A stretch of DNA of 64,000 nucleotides. Source: Leucobacter viscericola (lineage in GTDB: Bacteria > Actinomycetota > Actinomycetes > Actinomycetales > Microbacteriaceae). This document shows positions 1 to 7,527 of the stretch, one piece after another. The position numbers and the translations under genes were made by a program. The notes below the pieces were generated by a model. The model did not search any database, was not told the DNA's origin, and saw only the letters and a program-made list of their open reading frames with translations. Position 1 is the first letter of the stretch, and the number at the start of each line of letters is the position of its first letter. The stretch lies in contig NZ_CP049863.1 of NCBI RefSeq assembly GCF_011299575.1, forward strand, positions 124,001 through 188,000, given 5' to 3'.

Positions 1-153
1 TTTGGCGTTTTGTACGTCGTCCCAGGTCGGCAGGTCAGTCGCCTGCGCGGGAACGGGCGTGAAGTGTGCGGGTGCGGCCAGCGTGATTGCCAGAGCGGCT
101 GCAAGAATTCCGCGCACCCAAAACTTCTTGCGTGCGGTGGTGTGCTTAGCCAT
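1..153 (-). CDS. Secreted protein, N-terminal fragment (possible NlpC/P60-type hydrolase)
   Basis: Only the first 51 codons are inside the window; the gene runs off the left edge. Translation from the ATG at 151-153 starts MAKHTTARKKFWVRGILAAA and continues with a hydrophobic alanine-rich stretch ending near PVPAQA, a typical Sec signal peptide with a basic n-region. The segment after it (DLPTWDDVQNAK) resembles the start of the mature part of actinobacterial NlpC/P60 peptidoglycan hydrolases, but the catalytic domain is outside the window, so the function is inferred from a short match only. The upstream 154-265 stretch should hold its promoter; I could not assign one. Confidence 0.6.
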   Translation of the reverse strand, partial: MAKHTTARKKFWVRGILAAALAITLAAPAHFTPVPAQATDLPTWDDVQNAK

Positions 154-265
154 ATGATCCCAAACGGTAACTCAATTAAATGTCCGGAACGAATCTATCG
201 AGGGTTTGCCGAAAAAACCGTGAGTCAGATTCGCGTTTTCCTGAGAATTTGTCAGATTCGAAGTT

Positions 266-1051
266 TTAGGTGCTGAGGCGGAACAGTGATCTCGAGCCAA
301 GAATGCTGGTTCCGATGACTCCGAACTGTCCCGCATTCAGCAGAAGGCCCTGGTTTGAAGCGGCCACTGACACAACCGCGAGAACAATCGCAGCCGCGAT
401 GAGAGTCCAACTCAGCATTGCCATCCCGATCGACACCGTGCGTGTCAGTAGCGGTGTTCCCCGCGAGGTTGACGGCCGAATCAGTGTGGCAATCGCAAAC
501 GCCACGATCCCGAGGGCGATCGCGCCCAGCACGTCGCTCGGGCGGTGCCAGCCATACGCGAGTAGCTGCCAACCAACAGCCGAGAGAATCGCCGCCCCAA
601 CGAGCGCCACGATGGCACGGATCTTCGTTGGCACTGCCCAAATGATCGCCGCCACGAGCACGGTAAACACCGTCATGTGGCCACTGGGAAAGGTGTTTGC
701 CGCGTCCAGCTCAAAGAGCCCGGGTCGATCCAATAGCTGTAGCTTCAGCAGCTGCGAAGCGAGGATCGCGAGCGCAGAAATGACGACAATGCCCACTGCA
801 CGAACAATGCCGTGCACGATCCAGGCAAGAATTCCAATGGCCAACAGTGCGACACCCACGGAGGGGGTCGACACCAGGTTGAGAGGTGCAGGCGGATCAG
901 TCGTGAACCTGGCGGCCTCGAGCACACTGGCCTCAGCCTCCTGCCCGAGTGCGCTCTGCACGCCAAACACATAAGAGCCGACACCGAGTGCCGCCCAAAA
1001 GAGTGTTGACCAGAGGGCCCTCAGGCGCCTGCTTGTAAGGGCTCCGCTCAT
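266..1051 (-). CDS. PAP2-family membrane phosphatase
   Basis: A 261-residue polytopic membrane protein of the PAP2/lipid phosphatase superfamily, which dephosphorylates lipid phosphates such as phosphatidate or undecaprenyl pyrophosphate at the membrane. Visible motifs are KLQLLDRP (motif 1), FPSGH (motif 2) and WHRPSD (motif 3, HxxxD), separated by hydrophobic helices. The residues that should read SR seven and six positions before the motif-3 histidine read QL, so the conserved motif-3 arginine is not evident. The start at 1051 was chosen because it is preceded by a purine-rich GGGGGAGAGG ribosome site and begins MSGALTSRRL; a longer reading adds 51 residues of unlikely composition. It lies 165 bases downstream of the P450 gene on the same strand. 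Confidence 0.8.
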   Translation of the reverse strand: MSGALTSRRLRALWSTLFWAALGVGSYVFGVQSALGQEAEASVLEAARFTTDPPAPLNLVSTPSVGVALLAIGILAWIVHGIVRAVGIVVISALAILASQLLKLQLLDRPGLFELDAANTFPSGHMTVFTVLVAAIIWAVPTKIRAIVALVGAAILSAVGWQLLAYGWHRPSDVLGAIALGIVAFAIATLIRPSTSRGTPLLTRTVSIGMAMLSWTLIAAAIVLAVVSVAASNQGLLLNAGQFGVIGTSILGSRSLFRLST

Positions 1052-1216
1052 CGCCTCTCCCCCACGCCGTCCTTCTCCCAAAGCTGTGCCGCATGGGGTG
1101 AAGTAATCACGAAGACCTTTCGTCAGCAACGGGGCGGTGGAGTCGTGCAGTCGCTGGCGACGGGCACAAAAATTCATACTACTTGTGGCGTCTGAGTGAA
1201 TCATCGTGAACTAGGG

Positions 1217-2389
1217 CTAACTGAGTTTTCCCAAACGCACGGATTGATAACCGGGAATGAGGACCCGCCGAGACGGCTCGCGGTGTGTGACTGTCAGCGG
1301 GGCACGATGTTCCGCCGCAGCTATGGCGCCCAACACCAAGCGGATCTGTGTCATCGCCAGGGGTGCTCCAATGCAAAAGTGCGGTCCTGCCCCAAACCAC
1401 AACTGTTTGAGTGAGGCGGCTTTTGAAGATTGTGGATCAAACCCCTCAAGCCCCCGGTTGCCCCAGTAGGTTCCGAGGATAACACGATCGCCGGTTTTTA
1501 CCCGCTGCCCACCGATGTGCGAGTCGGCTATCGCGCAGCGGAGCATAACCGGAGAGGGGGTAACAACCCGCAGCGCCTCAGCGATGACCATCTCGCTCAG
1601 CTCGGGCTGAGCAGCAAGACGCGCAAGCCAGCCGCTGTCGGAAAGCAGGCACACCATTCTTGGGATAAAAGCCACAAGCGTCTCTGTTCCTGCAACCACA
1701 AAGGCGCCGACGATTCCGCGAGACTCATCACGGCTAAACCCGAGCGCGCGCATCCTGCCCGGCACGGTTTTCTCGTCGCCTGCGTCGTAGGCTCTGTCTG
1801 CGTGCGCGCTGATGCCCGCAAGAACTTCTCGCGCCCTGCGGAGTTGCGCGGACGACATTCTCGGACGTGTCAGCGTTACAAAGGATGTGACTGACGTGAC
1901 ACTGCGAAAAAACTCATCGTCCGTTGCGCTCTCGGGCAGCCCAACAAGGTTGCTAATGGCGATGCTGGCGTAGTGTCTCGCCTCAGCCACCACATCGACC
2001 GTCTCGCCGCGAACCAGGCGCTCAGTGAGTCTTCGGGTCACCTCACCAAGACTGTTGTTCACCAGGTCATTCACGTAGCTTGGTGTGAAGAGAGGTGCCA
2101 GGCGGCGGCGTAGCTGTTGGTGATCCTTCCCCTCCATGTTGAGTAACACGCTGGGGCCAAGCAGAGGAGTCCAGATGTCAGACGGTGCGCCCTTGCCAAT
2201 CTTAGAAAAACTGTTGGTATCGAGAAGTGTGCTTCGAATCAGGCCGGCATCGAGCACAACGACCCCCAAGCCTGGCACCCGAGTGACGGGTTTCTTGAGC
2301 GCGGACAAGGCAGGAAACGCGAGCGGATGAGCAGCCCGCATGACACGGTCTTCCCACTTGTCTGTGACCGACATGTTCGATCCGCTCAC
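1217..2389 (-). CDS. Cytochrome P450
   Basis: A 390-residue soluble bacterial P450. It shows the I-helix motif AGTET (about 233-237), the ExxR pair EALR (about 271-274) and the heme-binding loop FGAGPHFCIG (about 332-341, Cys339 as thiolate ligand). Such enzymes hydroxylate or otherwise oxidise a small molecule using electrons from a ferredoxin and reductase; neither is encoded nearby. The GTG start at 2389 overlaps the TGA of the upstream condensing-enzyme gene by four bases (GTGA), so it is translationally coupled; an internal ATG at residue 6 is an alternative. It is the last gene of the putative biosynthetic cluster and probably a tailoring oxygenase. The substrate cannot be read from sequence. 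Confidence 0.9.
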   Translation of the reverse strand: MSGSNMSVTDKWEDRVMRAAHPLAFPALSALKKPVTRVPGLGVVVLDAGLIRSTLLDTNSFSKIGKGAPSDIWTPLLGPSVLLNMEGKDHQQLRRRLAPLFTPSYVNDLVNNSLGEVTRRLTERLVRGETVDVVAEARHYASIAISNLVGLPESATDDEFFRSVTSVTSFVTLTRPRMSSAQLRRAREVLAGISAHADRAYDAGDEKTVPGRMRALGFSRDESRGIVGAFVVAGTETLVAFIPRMVCLLSDSGWLARLAAQPELSEMVIAEALRVVTPSPVMLRCAIADSHIGGQRVKTGDRVILGTYWGNRGLEGFDPQSSKAASLKQLWFGAGPHFCIGAPLAMTQIRLVLGAIAAAEHRAPLTVTHREPSRRVLIPGYQSVRLGKLS

Positions 2390-3402
2390 AGTCGAATCAC
2401 CATCACGCCGAGACTGATGCCGCCGGCCAGTCCCAACAACACAACGTTGCTGCCCGACCCGATCTGACCGGACTCGCGAGCACGGTGCAAGTGCAGCGGC
2501 AGCGTTGCCGAGGCCAGGTTTCCGTGCCCGCTCACGGTCTCGATTGAACGGTTCGCAGGAATTCCAAGCCGTTTCAGTACGGCTCGTTGCGACGCAACCG
2601 AAACCTGGTGAGCGGCGAAGAGATCCACATCGTCGAGGCTAAGGTCCACCGCCTTCAGCGCGTCGTGCACGAGATCGAGGCCAACGGAGTCGAACGCTTT
2701 CTGTAGCTCATTGCCGTTCATATCAAAGTAGCTACCACCCTCTGCGTGGGGGTTCATCGAACCGCCCGTGCCGAGTGTACCCACCGGCCAGAATTGGGAG
2801 TGGGCCTGGAAGTGCGTCTCGAGAATGCCCACGCCAGCTGGGTGCTCGGTTGAGATGGCCTCCATAAGGATGGCGGCCCCCGAATCGCTCATCGTGTATC
2901 CCGGGATCGAGCGCACGAACTGGGCCTGATCCTCGATCTGCCAGCGCACGGCGTGAGACGGCTGCTCCCCCGTCACCACGAGCACCCGTTTGTACTGCTG
3001 GGCGCGAATCAGCGAATCAGCGACCTGCATCCCGTTCAGCATGCTGTTGCAGGCATTTTTGACGTCCATCACCGGGCAGTTGAGGCCAAGCTTGTGGGCC
3101 ACAATATGACTCGTGGCCGGTTCGATCAGGTCTTGGCTCGCCGATGCAAAAATCAAGAGATCAGGATCAGGCGATCCCGGTGTCAGCACTTCTCGTGCGG
3201 CCGCCACCGCCAGGTCAGAGGTCTGCCATCCCTCCGGTCGCACGTGCACCTGGTTCACACCCGTTAGACGCCTGATAAGACCCGAAGCAATGTTGACGTG
3301 GGGGTTTGTTGTGCGCAATCGCAGCTCAGACTCCTCTGTGCTGCGGGTGGTCGGAGGAAGGTACACACCAATGTCTGCAATGCGCGATGCGGGAGAATTC
3401 AC
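2386..3402 (-). CDS. 3-oxoacyl-ACP synthase III-like condensing enzyme
   Basis: A 338-residue thiolase-fold enzyme of the KAS III/FabH type, which makes C-C bonds between an acyl thioester and a second acyl or malonyl thioester. The expected catalytic triad is present: Cys118 in VKNACNSMLNG, His265 in FAAHQVS and Asn295 in GHGNLASAT. No acyl carrier protein or fab genes are beside it, and the start of the protein (IADIGVYLPP) fits specialised FabH/OleA-like relatives more than housekeeping FabH; that is an impression, not a test. The start is GTG at 3402. A TAGTCT hexamer sits six bases upstream of it with no clear ribosome site, so a separate leaderless promoter in the 88-base gap after the GT1 gene is possible. 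Confidence 0.85.
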   Translation of the reverse strand: MNSPASRIADIGVYLPPTTRSTEESELRLRTTNPHVNIASGLIRRLTGVNQVHVRPEGWQTSDLAVAAAREVLTPGSPDPDLLIFASASQDLIEPATSHIVAHKLGLNCPVMDVKNACNSMLNGMQVADSLIRAQQYKRVLVVTGEQPSHAVRWQIEDQAQFVRSIPGYTMSDSGAAILMEAISTEHPAGVGILETHFQAHSQFWPVGTLGTGGSMNPHAEGGSYFDMNGNELQKAFDSVGLDLVHDALKAVDLSLDDVDLFAAHQVSVASQRAVLKRLGIPANRSIETVSGHGNLASATLPLHLHRARESGQIGSGSNVVLLGLAGGISLGVMVIRL

Positions 3403-3490
3403 TGCTTTAGACTAGACGACACCGTATGCCGAATCGGTGAGTTCGGGTGAAAGCCATTTGAGGCAGCTGCACCTCGGCGGGTCATTCGCA

Positions 3491-4792
3491 TTAGCCGGTC
3501 TCTGCGACCACGGCCTCCGCGACGGTAGCCGCGCCCGAGGTGGCTGTTACGAGCTCGGCAAATCTGCGCCGTTGTGCGTGTCCCCGCTGCATCGCTTGAG
3601 AGTTCAGCGCACGCTGCACGGCTGCGGGGAGATGGGACAGCTTGTCTACCCGCTCAGCAAGCCCGTGAAATGACAGGCGGGCGGCGCTGTCGAACTGGTC
3701 GTAGTCAACCGGATGAACGATCGTCGGAACAGCTGCCTCGAGCGCCGAATACATCACGCCTGCTCCCCCGTGGTGAACGACCAGGTCGTACCGGCTCAAA
3801 TCACGATATGAGACCGTCGGCACAACCACGAGGTTGGGAGGAAGCGGCTTGACGGGTGAGAGAACAGTTCCGTTACTTCCCTCGCTAAATACGAACCCAG
3901 TGTGTGGTTCCAGCTTTGCCAGCTCGATAACCGCAGCGAGAACTTGCCGCTTATAGTCGGGCAACTGGGTTCCGAAGGTTATAAGAACACGCTGTTCGTG
4001 GCCGCTCAGACTCGTGAGCGGCTCGGTCGTGGGGCCGGGAAGCGGCGTGCTCGGCGGCGGCGTGGCCTGAGGCGGCGTATAGAGCACGGGCCCCGCCCAT
4101 CGCAGGCTGTCCGGCCAGCTGCGCTCAAACTCAAGTTCTTCTAGTCCCAGCGCCCAGATACGCTCGTCGGAGTAAATGACCTCGGAGCCATCAGGTCTGA
4201 AGGGGCGCGTGATGCCAAGCGGAGCAAGCGTTTTTCTGTTCAACCGCACGGCGGCTCGCTTAAACGTGCGGACGCTTGCTCGAAGCGTCGCCTGCCCAAC
4301 TGACGTGAAGTGATTTGTCGCCGGCGTTAAGCCACCCAAATATGACGGTGGCCCCACTCTGGTTTCGAGCACGCAGGGTGACGGCAAACTGGTCCACCAG
4401 CGGGCCCCCACTTCGCGGGCGGCAAATCCTGCGACGGGAACCGTGAAATCCACCAGGGCAAGCTCAGGCGGCTCCTGCGCGTACAGTGCCTTAATGTCGG
4501 TTGAAAAGCCCGCCATGAGGGCGAGATTTTCTCTGAGCTGAGCCAAGAGGCGGCGAGGATTTCCGCGCACCCGCTGAGAAGGATTTGCGATTCGTTCGAC
4601 GGCCGCGTCCTGCCCATGCAGCACCGTCACAGCGGTGAGTCCCGCGGCCTCAATCGATGCGCGTGCGGCCTCCGTGCTTATGACCCGCACAGGACGCCGC
4701 GAGCGCTCCGCGATGGCCACCCCGATTCCAAGGATGGGATGAAGGTGCCCCGCCATGGGAGGAGCAACGACGTCAATCGGTCGTTCGTTCAC
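3491..4792 (-). CDS. GT1-family UDP-sugar glycosyltransferase (MGT/CrtX-like)
   Basis: A 433-residue protein of the glycosyltransferase 1 (GT-B) fold, which moves a sugar from a nucleotide sugar to a small lipophilic acceptor. The N-terminus has the PPMAGHLHPILGIG acceptor-domain motif, and the C-terminal domain has the donor-binding signature VVHHGGAGVMYSALEAAVP followed by HPVDYDQFDSA. A proline/threonine-rich linker (about residues 245-265) joins the two domains. Its start overlaps the end of the upstream small gene by four bases. Acceptor and sugar are unknown; macrolide and carotenoid glycosyltransferases are the closest functional types. Its presence with a GT2 enzyme suggests the cluster product is glycosylated. 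Confidence 0.85.
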   Translation of the reverse strand: MNERPIDVVAPPMAGHLHPILGIGVAIAERSRRPVRVISTEAARASIEAAGLTAVTVLHGQDAAVERIANPSQRVRGNPRRLLAQLRENLALMAGFSTDIKALYAQEPPELALVDFTVPVAGFAAREVGARWWTSLPSPCVLETRVGPPSYLGGLTPATNHFTSVGQATLRASVRTFKRAAVRLNRKTLAPLGITRPFRPDGSEVIYSDERIWALGLEELEFERSWPDSLRWAGPVLYTPPQATPPPSTPLPGPTTEPLTSLSGHEQRVLITFGTQLPDYKRQVLAAVIELAKLEPHTGFVFSEGSNGTVLSPVKPLPPNLVVVPTVSYRDLSRYDLVVHHGGAGVMYSALEAAVPTIVHPVDYDQFDSAARLSFHGLAERVDKLSHLPAAVQRALNSQAMQRGHAQRRRFAELVTATSGAATVAEAVVAETG

Positions 4793-5403
4793 CGAGGGGT
4801 TCCTGACTCTGGAATCGCGCCTGGTTCTGAACGTTGCAGGTCGGCAAGCTCAGCAACGACTACCCGATGAAACTCAGAACTTTCCAGATAATTGAGGTGG
4901 TTCGCCCGGACAACGGCATCGGGGGTCGGGAAAAATCGCCGTGACAGCCAGTCTCGGTCTCCCACAACGGAAACACAGGGAGCCTCCGGGACGCTGCGTG
5001 CGACGGGCCCGTATGCGACAACCCTCACTCCACGCAGTTCATCGGCCGACAATCGAAGATTGCTGAGCAGCTCAAGCCCACAGCTGCCCGCAAGAACGAG
5101 CGTTCGGTCGGCCCTGGCTAACATGTCCAGCACCGGGCGACGCCACTGGGCAGCAAAGCCCTTTTGGCGTGAGACGAGGTATTGGCGGGTGTTGCGAAAG
5201 CTGGCCGTGAGTAATGGTGTCGGCCGCCAGTCAGTTTCAGGCGGCGCCTTGTCTCCGTGCATCGGATACGGGAAGTTGTGGGGCACAATCGCGGTCGGCG
5301 CGATGGGCAGAGACAGTGCGAACTGGCGCTGCGCGGGGCTCAGCACCGATTGCCGAGGGTCACTTTGCCCCGTCAGAAAGGCAAGCTGAAGTGAGTCGCT
5401 CAT
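4789..5403 (-). CDS. Small hydrolase-like protein of unknown function in the biosynthetic cluster
   Basis: A 204-residue protein that I do not recognise as a named family. It contains AGSCG (Ser107 in an [AG]xSxG-like elbow), then VVGDRDW (Asp149/Asp151) and RANHLNYLES (His169). The order Ser-Asp-His and the spacing fit a compact alpha/beta-hydrolase, but the normal HG oxyanion strand at the N-terminus is not obvious. No signal peptide or membrane segment is seen. The start at 5403 (MSDSLQL) is favoured because its ATG overlaps the TGA of the preceding GT2 gene (ATGA); a reading 18 codons longer lies wholly inside that gene. Its own stop overlaps the GT1 start, so it is coupled on both sides, implying a role in the same pathway. 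Confidence 0.7.
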   Translation of the reverse strand: MSDSLQLAFLTGQSDPRQSVLSPAQRQFALSLPIAPTAIVPHNFPYPMHGDKAPPETDWRPTPLLTASFRNTRQYLVSRQKGFAAQWRRPVLDMLARADRTLVLAGSCGLELLSNLRLSADELRGVRVVAYGPVARSVPEAPCVSVVGDRDWLSRRFFPTPDAVVRANHLNYLESSEFHRVVVAELADLQRSEPGAIPESGTPR

Positions 5404-6578
5404 TCGGCCACCGAAAATGTGCCGTCTAGGCGAAGGCGCCAGCGTTGGCCACGCCAAATAATTGTTGGCTTCACCATTGCGTGCATCAGATGCAGTGGTG
5501 TCAGTAGTTCAGCCGTTATCGAGGCAATGGGCCGCCACTGAACGCCGCCTGAAATGCGGCGTTGCAGAGTCGCAATACCCGCGGCGCGCATCATCAGTAG
5601 CCCAAGCACCACACCGAGTGGACGTAATTCACCGCGGAACAGTTTTGCAACCCCGAGCAAAAGGCTCCCGGCAAGTGCGAGGGGCGGCAAACCGTACATC
5701 GCAGCTATGAAGGTTCGTGCACCGGGTGACTCACGAGCAACGAGCACAAGCGCGAAGCGCATCCATCTGTGCATCAGCTCCGTGTAGTGCTGCGCTCCGC
5801 GAACGTCCGTTGAGACATGCTGAGGATAGGGCGTCTGAATGATGCAGCCGCCGTGGTCGTGCAGAAGTCGCGCGAGTGCAAGGTCGTCTGTGAGCTCGCG
5901 CTCAATGGCAGCGAAGCCACCAATTCGCTCGAGCGTCTCACTACGCAGCGCGTAGGCCATACCGTTAATGCTGCGTGGCTCACCTAGCGCCGACAGCGCG
6001 ACGTAGGTGAGTGCCGACGAATTGTTGACGAACTGACTCAGCACCTTTCCTGGAAACCCGGCGGCGTGATCGTACTGCGGCAATCCGGTTGATAGATCGC
6101 ATCGCTCAAGAGCCTCAATAAGTGCAGCTGCACCTTCTGCGGTCAGCTGCGTGTCATCGTCCAACACCAGAAAAGTGCCGGATCGATCCCGAGTTGCCAG
6201 GCCCAGTTTGAACGATTTTGGGCTCACCCCAGTTGGAGCGGGTGGGCACAACACGATGTTTATTTGAGAGTTCGGATTGTCCTTCTGAAGACGCTCGGTG
6301 ACCCGGCGCCCTTCTCTGTCGGCCTCGTCAACGAGCCAAACGAACCGGGCATCGGGCACTATCGAGAGATTGTGCCCGAGTGTGCGTTCCAGCCCGGGAT
6401 CACCGCTCAATATGGGCTGAACGACAGTTACGTCTGAGCAGTGCTTCGCCTCATCTGACCGCTCCAATTGGGGAGCAGGAAAGCGGCGCTTCGCCCGCAA
6501 AGCGAGGGCAAACTTCGCGACGAACGTCACCGCATAGCCGCCGACCATTGCGCCGACCGCCCACCTCGATACACGCAC
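5400..6578 (-). CDS. GT2/GT21-type membrane glycosyltransferase (ceramide glucosyltransferase-like)
   Basis: A 392-residue processive-type glycosyltransferase with an N-terminal membrane helix, a cytosolic catalytic domain and C-terminal membrane helices. The catalytic aspartates are visible as LDDDTQ (140-142) and ELTDD (231-232), followed by LMHRWMRF (about 268-274), the equivalent of the (Q/R)xxRW motif with Leu in place of Gln/Arg. The C-terminal WRGQRWRLRLDGTF is reminiscent of ceramide glucosyltransferases and the hopanoid-associated HpnI. It probably transfers a sugar to a membrane lipid. The start is GTG at 6578, one base after the stop of the reductase gene; the end overlaps the next start by four bases. 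Confidence 0.8.
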   Translation of the reverse strand: MRVSRWAVGAMVGGYAVTFVAKFALALRAKRRFPAPQLERSDEAKHCSDVTVVQPILSGDPGLERTLGHNLSIVPDARFVWLVDEADREGRRVTERLQKDNPNSQINIVLCPPAPTGVSPKSFKLGLATRDRSGTFLVLDDDTQLTAEGAAALIEALERCDLSTGLPQYDHAAGFPGKVLSQFVNNSSALTYVALSALGEPRSINGMAYALRSETLERIGGFAAIERELTDDLALARLLHDHGGCIIQTPYPQHVSTDVRGAQHYTELMHRWMRFALVLVARESPGARTFIAAMYGLPPLALAGSLLLGVAKLFRGELRPLGVVLGLLMMRAAGIATLQRRISGGVQWRPIASITAELLTPLHLMHAMVKPTIIWRGQRWRLRLDGTFSVAE

Positions 6579-6579
6579 G

Positions 6580-7527
6580 TCAGATCCTCATCTCGTTCGC
6601 CAATTGGTTGAGCCCATCCAGGGTAGTCACTTTTGGATCTCCCAGAATCTCTCGCGCTAACGAAATGTCGAACGTCTTTGAATACCCAAAAAGCGAAACG
6701 CCGTAGCGAGTGATTGGTGGTTCGCCGGGCAGACGCAGGGTGCGCCAGACCGCTTCGCACACGCTCGCAAAGGCCATGGCCTGCCTGATCGAAATGTGTC
6801 GAGTGGGAAGCGGAATGCCGAGACGCGTCAGCAAATCGGTGAGCACCTCCCAGAGGTCGACGGGAGTTCCGTTGGTGAGGTTGATACTCCGTCCGACTGC
6901 CTGCGGGGCTGACATGGCGGTCAACAGGTAGTCGACGAGTGTGTCGATATGGATCAGATCGCACTGAACGGGCGTTGCTGGATCCCCCAGGCGAGGAAGG
7001 CGTCGAGCCTGAGCTGCACTCAGGATCCGCGGGAGCAGTGTTGTGTCTCCCGGGCCAAAAACCGCCCGGGGCCGAGTAATCACCCAATCACCCGTGTAGG
7101 CGTGAATGAGCTGCTCGGCCTCCCACTTGGTCTGTGAATACAGGTTCAGAAACTCTGGGCCGGCAGGTGATTCCTCAGTCAGCTGAGTCTGATGCGCGGC
7201 CCGGTAGAAGATGCTTGTGGTTGAGACATGGACCAGGCGAGGCCGACCCTGGCGCTCACAAAAATCGATGATGTTTGCCGTGGCCGTGACGTTTTGCTCG
7301 TGATACTCGCGGGCCGTGCCCCAGGGGGTTGCCCTCGCTGCAGCGTGCACGACTACATCTGGATTCCAGTCCAGCGTAATCGGTTGTGCCAGGTCGCACT
7401 GCCGGTAGTCCCCCATATCGATTTGACGCCTACCGACACCGAGAACCGTGTGATGGCCATCCTGCTGCAGGCGACGCATCAGGGAGCCGCCCACGAACCC
7501 CGACGCCCCCGTTACCAAAACCCTCAT
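6580..7527 (-). CDS. NAD(P)-dependent epimerase/reductase (extended SDR, 3-beta-HSD-like)
   Basis: A 315-residue extended short-chain dehydrogenase. The Rossmann motif GASGFVGG is at 7-14 and the catalytic YSQTK pair (Tyr130, Lys134) is preceded by VHVSTTSIF, which supplies the active-site Ser/Thr. Members reduce ketones, oxidise 3-beta-hydroxyls or epimerise nucleotide sugars. In a cluster with a condensing enzyme and an adenylating enzyme, reduction of a beta-keto intermediate is as plausible as sugar modification; the sequence alone does not decide. Its start overlaps the end of the adenylating-enzyme gene (ATGA). Confidence 0.85.
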   Translation of the reverse strand: MRVLVTGASGFVGGSLMRRLQQDGHHTVLGVGRRQIDMGDYRQCDLAQPITLDWNPDVVVHAAARATPWGTAREYHEQNVTATANIIDFCERQGRPRLVHVSTTSIFYRAAHQTQLTEESPAGPEFLNLYSQTKWEAEQLIHAYTGDWVITRPRAVFGPGDTTLLPRILSAAQARRLPRLGDPATPVQCDLIHIDTLVDYLLTAMSAPQAVGRSINLTNGTPVDLWEVLTDLLTRLGIPLPTRHISIRQAMAFASVCEAVWRTLRLPGEPPITRYGVSLFGYSKTFDISLAREILGDPKVTTLDGLNQLANEMRI

